Positions 40,489 through 43,514 of a stretch of DNA of 43,514 nt are shown piece after piece. Where the stretch lies: assembly GCA_030535425.1 (NCBI GenBank), contig JAUNHQ010000018.1:1-43514 (forward strand), in the 5' to 3' direction. The notes below the pieces were generated by a model that was not told the origin of the DNA, did no database searches, and saw nothing but the letters and a program-made list of their open reading frames with translations. The position numbers were made by a program, and so were the translations under genes. This stretch comes from Pseudomonadota bacterium (lineage in GTDB: Bacteria > Pseudomonadota > Gammaproteobacteria > Burkholderiales > Burkholderiaceae_C). Position 1 is the stretch's first letter; each line of letters begins with the position of its first letter.

Positions 40489-41931
40489 ATGCCTTCTGCC
40501 CCCCTGCCTGTATCGCCTGTGCGCACTGTTTCGGTGCCTGCCGTGTTTCAGGGCCGCCTGCGCCCGCTGTATCCGCTGTACCGCTCCTTCACCCTCTGGT
40601 CTGCTGCCGACGGGCTGCGCATGAGCGCGGCCATGTCCTTTTACGGCGTGCTCAGCCTGGCGCCGCTGCTGGTGTTCATCATCAGCGCGCTGGCCTGGTG
40701 GCTGGACCGCGCCGCGCTGGAGGCCAGCGTCATCGCCCAAATCCGCGACCTGGTGGGCGCGCAGGGCGCCGACGTGGTGCAGGCGGCCATCCACAGCGCC
40801 AGCCAGCCGGCTGAAGGGGTGCTGGCCTCGCTGCTGGCCTTTGGCGTGCTGCTCATGGGCGCCACCGGCGTGTTTGCCGAGCTGCAAGCGGCGCTGGAGC
40901 GGCTGTGGCTGCAAGGCACCGGCGCACAGGCCGGCGGCGCCTGGTGGCGCACCGCCACGCTGCGCCTGCGCGGCGTGGGCTATGTGCTGGCCTTTGGTTT
41001 TTTGATGCTGGTGTCGCTGCTCATCTCCAGCCTGCTGGGCCTGCTGGAGCACTGGGCGGGCCGTTGGATGCCTTACCAGTGGGTGCTGGCCGTGCTCAAC
41101 CAAACGGTCAGCTGGCTCATCACCACCGCCTTGTTCGTGGCCCTGATGCGGCTGAGCGCCGGCCCCAAGCCGGCCTTGCGCCACCTGCTGGGCGGCGCGG
41201 CCGTGGGGGCGGTGCTGTTTGGCGTGGGCAAATACGCGCTGGCGGTGTATTTGTCCACTGCCGCCGTGGTGTCCGCCTATGGCGCGGCGGGCTCGCTGGT
41301 GGTGCTGCTGATGTGGATTTACTTTGCCAGCGCCGTGCTGCTGTACGGCGCCAGTTGCGCCCGCGTGCTGGCCGAGCAGCGGGGCCAGCAGGCCATGCCC
41401 CCGATGCCGGACACCGCGCCAGACGCTGCAAGCGGCGAGACAGTGCGCGCACAGACAGACACCCATGCGGCCCTGCATGGGCAGGAGGCGAGTGCGCGGG
41501 CCACGCTTGCGTCGGCCACACCTGCCGTGGCTTCGCCAGCCCACCGGCCCGATCCGTTGGGCCCTTGGCGCGGCCCGGCCGATATGTTGGCTTTGGCCGC
41601 CACGTTTGGTGCGGCCTTTTGGTTGACCCGCCGCCATCGCACCCGCGCATCTGCTTCTGGCGCGCCGGCTGCGCAAGCTGCTGCCACGCCCGCCAATCGC
41701 TTGACGCGCGCCACACGTGCCCTGCGCGCCATGCCGCGGCCCACTCCTGCGGCGGCACGTGCCCCGTCGCGTGCCACCTCACGCGCCCAGGCCCTGCGCC
41801 TAGGCCTGACCTTGCTGGCCGGGGCGCTGTCGCGCTGGCGTGAACGCCATGCGCTGCGTCAGGCCAGCCGCACGCTGGCGCACGACGTCCAAGCCTTGCA
41901 AGCCGCTGCGAGGCGCAGACGGCACAAGTAA
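40489..41931 (+). CDS. YihY/BrkB-family membrane protein with long C-terminal tail
   Basis: A 480-aa inner-membrane protein. The first ~290 residues match YihY (virulence factor BrkB family): AAMSFYGVLSLAPLLVFIISALAWW, GATGVFAELQAALERLWLQG, and the GSLVVLLMWIYFASAVLLYGA segment before the end of the core, with about six helices. A ~190-residue tail rich in Ala, Pro, Thr and Arg follows, with one more hydrophobic stretch (GPADMLALAATFGAAFWLT). Function not established; the name RNase BN applied to it is historical and wrong. ATG 40489 is chosen for the family start. Its stop TAA is 4 bp from repeat L. Confidence 0.9.
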   Translation: MPSAPLPVSPVRTVSVPAVFQGRLRPLYPLYRSFTLWSAADGLRMSAAMSFYGVLSLAPLLVFIISALAWWLDRAALEASVIAQIRDLVGAQGADVVQAAIHSASQPAEGVLASLLAFGVLLMGATGVFAELQAALERLWLQGTGAQAGGAWWRTATLRLRGVGYVLAFGFLMLVSLLISSLLGLLEHWAGRWMPYQWVLAVLNQTVSWLITTALFVALMRLSAGPKPALRHLLGGAAVGAVLFGVGKYALAVYLSTAAVVSAYGAAGSLVVLLMWIYFASAVLLYGASCARVLAEQRGQQAMPPMPDTAPDAASGETVRAQTDTHAALHGQEASARATLASATPAVASPAHRPDPLGPWRGPADMLALAATFGAAFWLTRRHRTRASASGAPAAQAAATPANRLTRATRALRAMPRPTPAAARAPSRATSRAQALRLGLTLLAGALSRWRERHALRQASRTLAHDVQALQAAARRRRHK

Positions 41932-41935
41932 TAAA

Positions 41936-41994
41936 GCTACTGTTTAAATAGCTAAAAACCTTTGCATATCAAGCGCAAAAGCCTTTTTTATGAT
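41936..41994 (+). repeat. dispersed AT-rich repeat, copy L
   Basis: GCTACTGTTTAAATAGC, TAAAAACCTTTGCATATC, AAGCGCAAAAGCC, T-run, ATG. It follows the YihY gene stop by 4 bp and lies before the convergent ComM gene end. Confidence 0.83.
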
Positions 41995-42030
41995 GTGTTC
42001 TCAGGGCGTCGGCGGGCGGCACGTCCTCCG

Positions 42031-43514
42031 TCATTCGCTCTTGAGCAGCGCCCGCCGGTACTGCACCGCTTCGGCCACGTGGGCGGGGGCGATGGTGTCG
42101 CTGCCGGCTAAGTCGGCCACGCTGCGCGCCACTTTCAGCGCGCGGTGGGTGGCGCGGGCGCTCCAGCCCAGGCGCGTGGCAGCGGTTTGCAAGAAGGTGG
42201 CGGCGGCGCTGTCCAGCCGGGCGTGCTGGTCAATGGCCTGGCCGTGCAGGGCCTGGTTGGGCACGCCCTGGCGGGCCAGGGCGCGCTGGCGTGCGGCCAG
42301 GCAGCGGGCGCGGATGGCGGCGCTGGCCTCGCCCGCCGGGGCGGCCAGCAGCTCATGCGGCGGTAGCGCGGCCACTTCCACGTGCAGGTCGATGCGGTCC
42401 AGCAGCGGGCCGCTTAAGCGGCCTTGGTAGCGGGCCACCTGGTCAGGGGTGCAGCGGCAGGCGCGCACGCGGCTGCCCAGGTAGCCGCAGGGGCAGGGGT
42501 TCATGGCAGCGACGAGCTGAAAGCGCGCCGGAAAGTCGGCGCGCTGCGCCGCGCGGCTGATGGTGATGTGGCCCGATTCCAGCGGCTCGCGCAGGGCTTC
42601 GAGCGCGGCGCGGGGAAACTCCGGCAGCTCGTCCAGAAACAGCACGCCTTCGTGCGCCAGGGAGATTTCGCCCGGCTTGGGCGGCGAGCCGCCGCCCACC
42701 AGGGCCACGGCGCTGGCAGAGTGGTGCGGCGCGCGCGTGGGGCGCTGGCCCCATTGCGCCAGGCTGAAGTGGCCGCCCAGGCTGGCCACGGCGGCGCTTT
42801 GCAAGGCGGCGTGCTCGTCCATGGGCGGCAGCAGCCCGGCAAAACGCTGGGCCAGCATGGATTTGCCGGTGCCCGGCGGGCCAATGAGCAGCAGCGAATG
42901 CCCGCCAGCGGCGGCAATTTCCAGCGCGCGGCGGGCGGCGGCCTGGCCTTTGACGTCGGCCATGTCGGGGTAGTCCGGCGCGGGGGCGCGGGCGGCAGGG
43001 GGCAGGCGGGCCCAGCCGTCGGCCAGCGCCGCGGCGGTGTCGGGCGCCGTGTCGGCACCTGCGTTGGCAGACGTGGGCAAAAACTGCGCCACCACGTCCA
43101 GCAGATGGCGCGCGCGGTACACGGCCATGCCGGGCACCAGGGCGGCTTCTTCGGCGCTGCCGGGCGGCAGCACCAGCTGCGCCTGCTGCCCCGAGGCATG
43201 CAGCGCAGCGGCCACGGCCAGGGCGCCGCGCACGGGGCGCAGCTGGCCGGACAAGGACAGCTCGCCCGCAAATTCCCAGCCCGCCAGGCGCGCGCCGTCG
43301 ATCTGCCCGCTGGCGGCCAGGATGCCCAGGGCAATGGGCAGGTCAAACCGGCCAGAGTCCTTGGGCAAGTCGGCCGGGGCCAGGTTGACGGTGATGCGCT
43401 GGTTGTGCGGAAACGCCAGGCCGCTGTTGCTGATGGCCGAGCGCACGCGCTCGCGCGCTTCTTTCACCTCCACATCGGCCAGGCCCACCAGGGTGAAGCT
43501 GGGCAGGCCGTTGG
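42031..43514 (-). CDS. comM: YifB/ComM-type Mg-chelatase-like AAA+ helicase, 5' end beyond window
   Basis: At least 493 aa are visible; by comparison with the family only some 20-30 N-terminal residues are missing. The N-terminal Lon-protease-like fold reads VEVKEARERVRSAISNSGL and RITVNLAPADLPKDSGRFDLPIALGILAASGQ. The AAA+ core has Walker A LLIGPPGTGKSMLAQRFAGLLPP and Walker B GVLFLDELPEF, then MNPCPCGYLGSRVRACRCTPDQVARYQGRLSGPLLDRIDLHVEV with its Cys-rich insertion. ComM drives branch migration during natural transformation (established in Vibrio and relatives). The window edge cuts the first codons. Confidence 0.96.
   Translation of the reverse strand, partial: NGLPSFTLVGLADVEVKEARERVRSAISNSGLAFPHNQRITVNLAPADLPKDSGRFDLPIALGILAASGQIDGARLAGWEFAGELSLSGQLRPVRGALAVAAALHASGQQAQLVLPPGSAEEAALVPGMAVYRARHLLDVVAQFLPTSANAGADTAPDTAAALADGWARLPPAARAPAPDYPDMADVKGQAAARRALEIAAAGGHSLLLIGPPGTGKSMLAQRFAGLLPPMDEHAALQSAAVASLGGHFSLAQWGQRPTRAPHHSASAVALVGGGSPPKPGEISLAHEGVLFLDELPEFPRAALEALREPLESGHITISRAAQRADFPARFQLVAAMNPCPCGYLGSRVRACRCTPDQVARYQGRLSGPLLDRIDLHVEVAALPPHELLAAPAGEASAAIRARCLAARQRALARQGVPNQALHGQAIDQHARLDSAAATFLQTAATRLGWSARATHRALKVARSVADLAGSDTIAPAHVAEAVQYRRALLKSE

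Overview
The window looks like chromosomal DNA from a high-GC betaproteobacterium of the Burkholderiales, most probably the family Comamonadaceae (Acidovorax, Alicycliphilus, Comamonas and relatives). This placement rests on gene content recognised from the proteins: Bug/Tct tricarboxylate transport, a VC_2705-type sodium symporter with its DUF4212 subunit, a DUF3567 protein, purE/purK/Sua5 in one neighbourhood, and a membrane PAS-exonuclease fusion. It also rests on a dispersed AT-rich repeat that stands out from the GC-rich background. No prophage, insertion sequence, CRISPR array, rRNA or tRNA gene was seen.

Layout, left to right. 1-5.9 kb: the 3' part of a threonine-dehydratase-like gene with an unrelated 5' flank, a glutathione S-transferase, AMP nucleosidase, a CBS/nucleotidyltransferase regulator and a fused SpmA/SpmB-type membrane protein. 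5.9-10.4 kb: a SEC-C/UPF0149 protein, an amidase, a DMT exporter, and a GDSL-fold lipoprotein that has lost its catalytic residues. 10.5-16.4 kb (minus strand): purE, a CDF-like cation transporter, two unrecognised genes, purK, a Phd/PIN toxin-antitoxin pair and a Sua5-type tRNA-modification gene. 16.5-19.5 kb (plus strand): a small membrane protein, CnoX-like chaperedoxin, and mreC-mreD without mreB or mrdA-rodA beside them. 19.9-23.0 kb (minus): tctC-tctB-tctA. 23.1-24.5 kb: a BLUF blue-light sensor divergent from a Crp/Fnr regulator with a clear operator. 24.5-29.8 kb: a MenA-like prenyltransferase, HMG-CoA lyase, a structured leader or sRNA before a NYN-domain protein, a LysE exporter, and a coupled YbaK-DUF1289-HCCA isomerase operon. 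30-35 kb: sodium/solute symporter (two subunits), a strong terminator, a small membrane protein, and a 760-aa membrane PAS/degenerate-kinase/DEDDh exonuclease. 35-43.5 kb: a degenerate FAH-family protein starting head to head with a DUF3108 protein, DUF3567, a three-gene ABC importer (coupled ATGA overlaps), YihY/BrkB, and the C-terminal bulk of ComM.

The most unusual signal is a family of about 57-bp AT-rich repeats, 12 copies in 43.5 kb in both orientations. The shared skeleton is GCTA-N(6-9)-TAGC, a variable middle, GCGC, then GGCC and a T-run. Seven copies lie within about 6 nt of a stop codon, one lies in frame inside purK, one forms the N-terminus of the DUF1289 protein, and one is the immediate 5' leader of the SpmAB gene. 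This points to a mobile or recombining element family that shapes gene ends.
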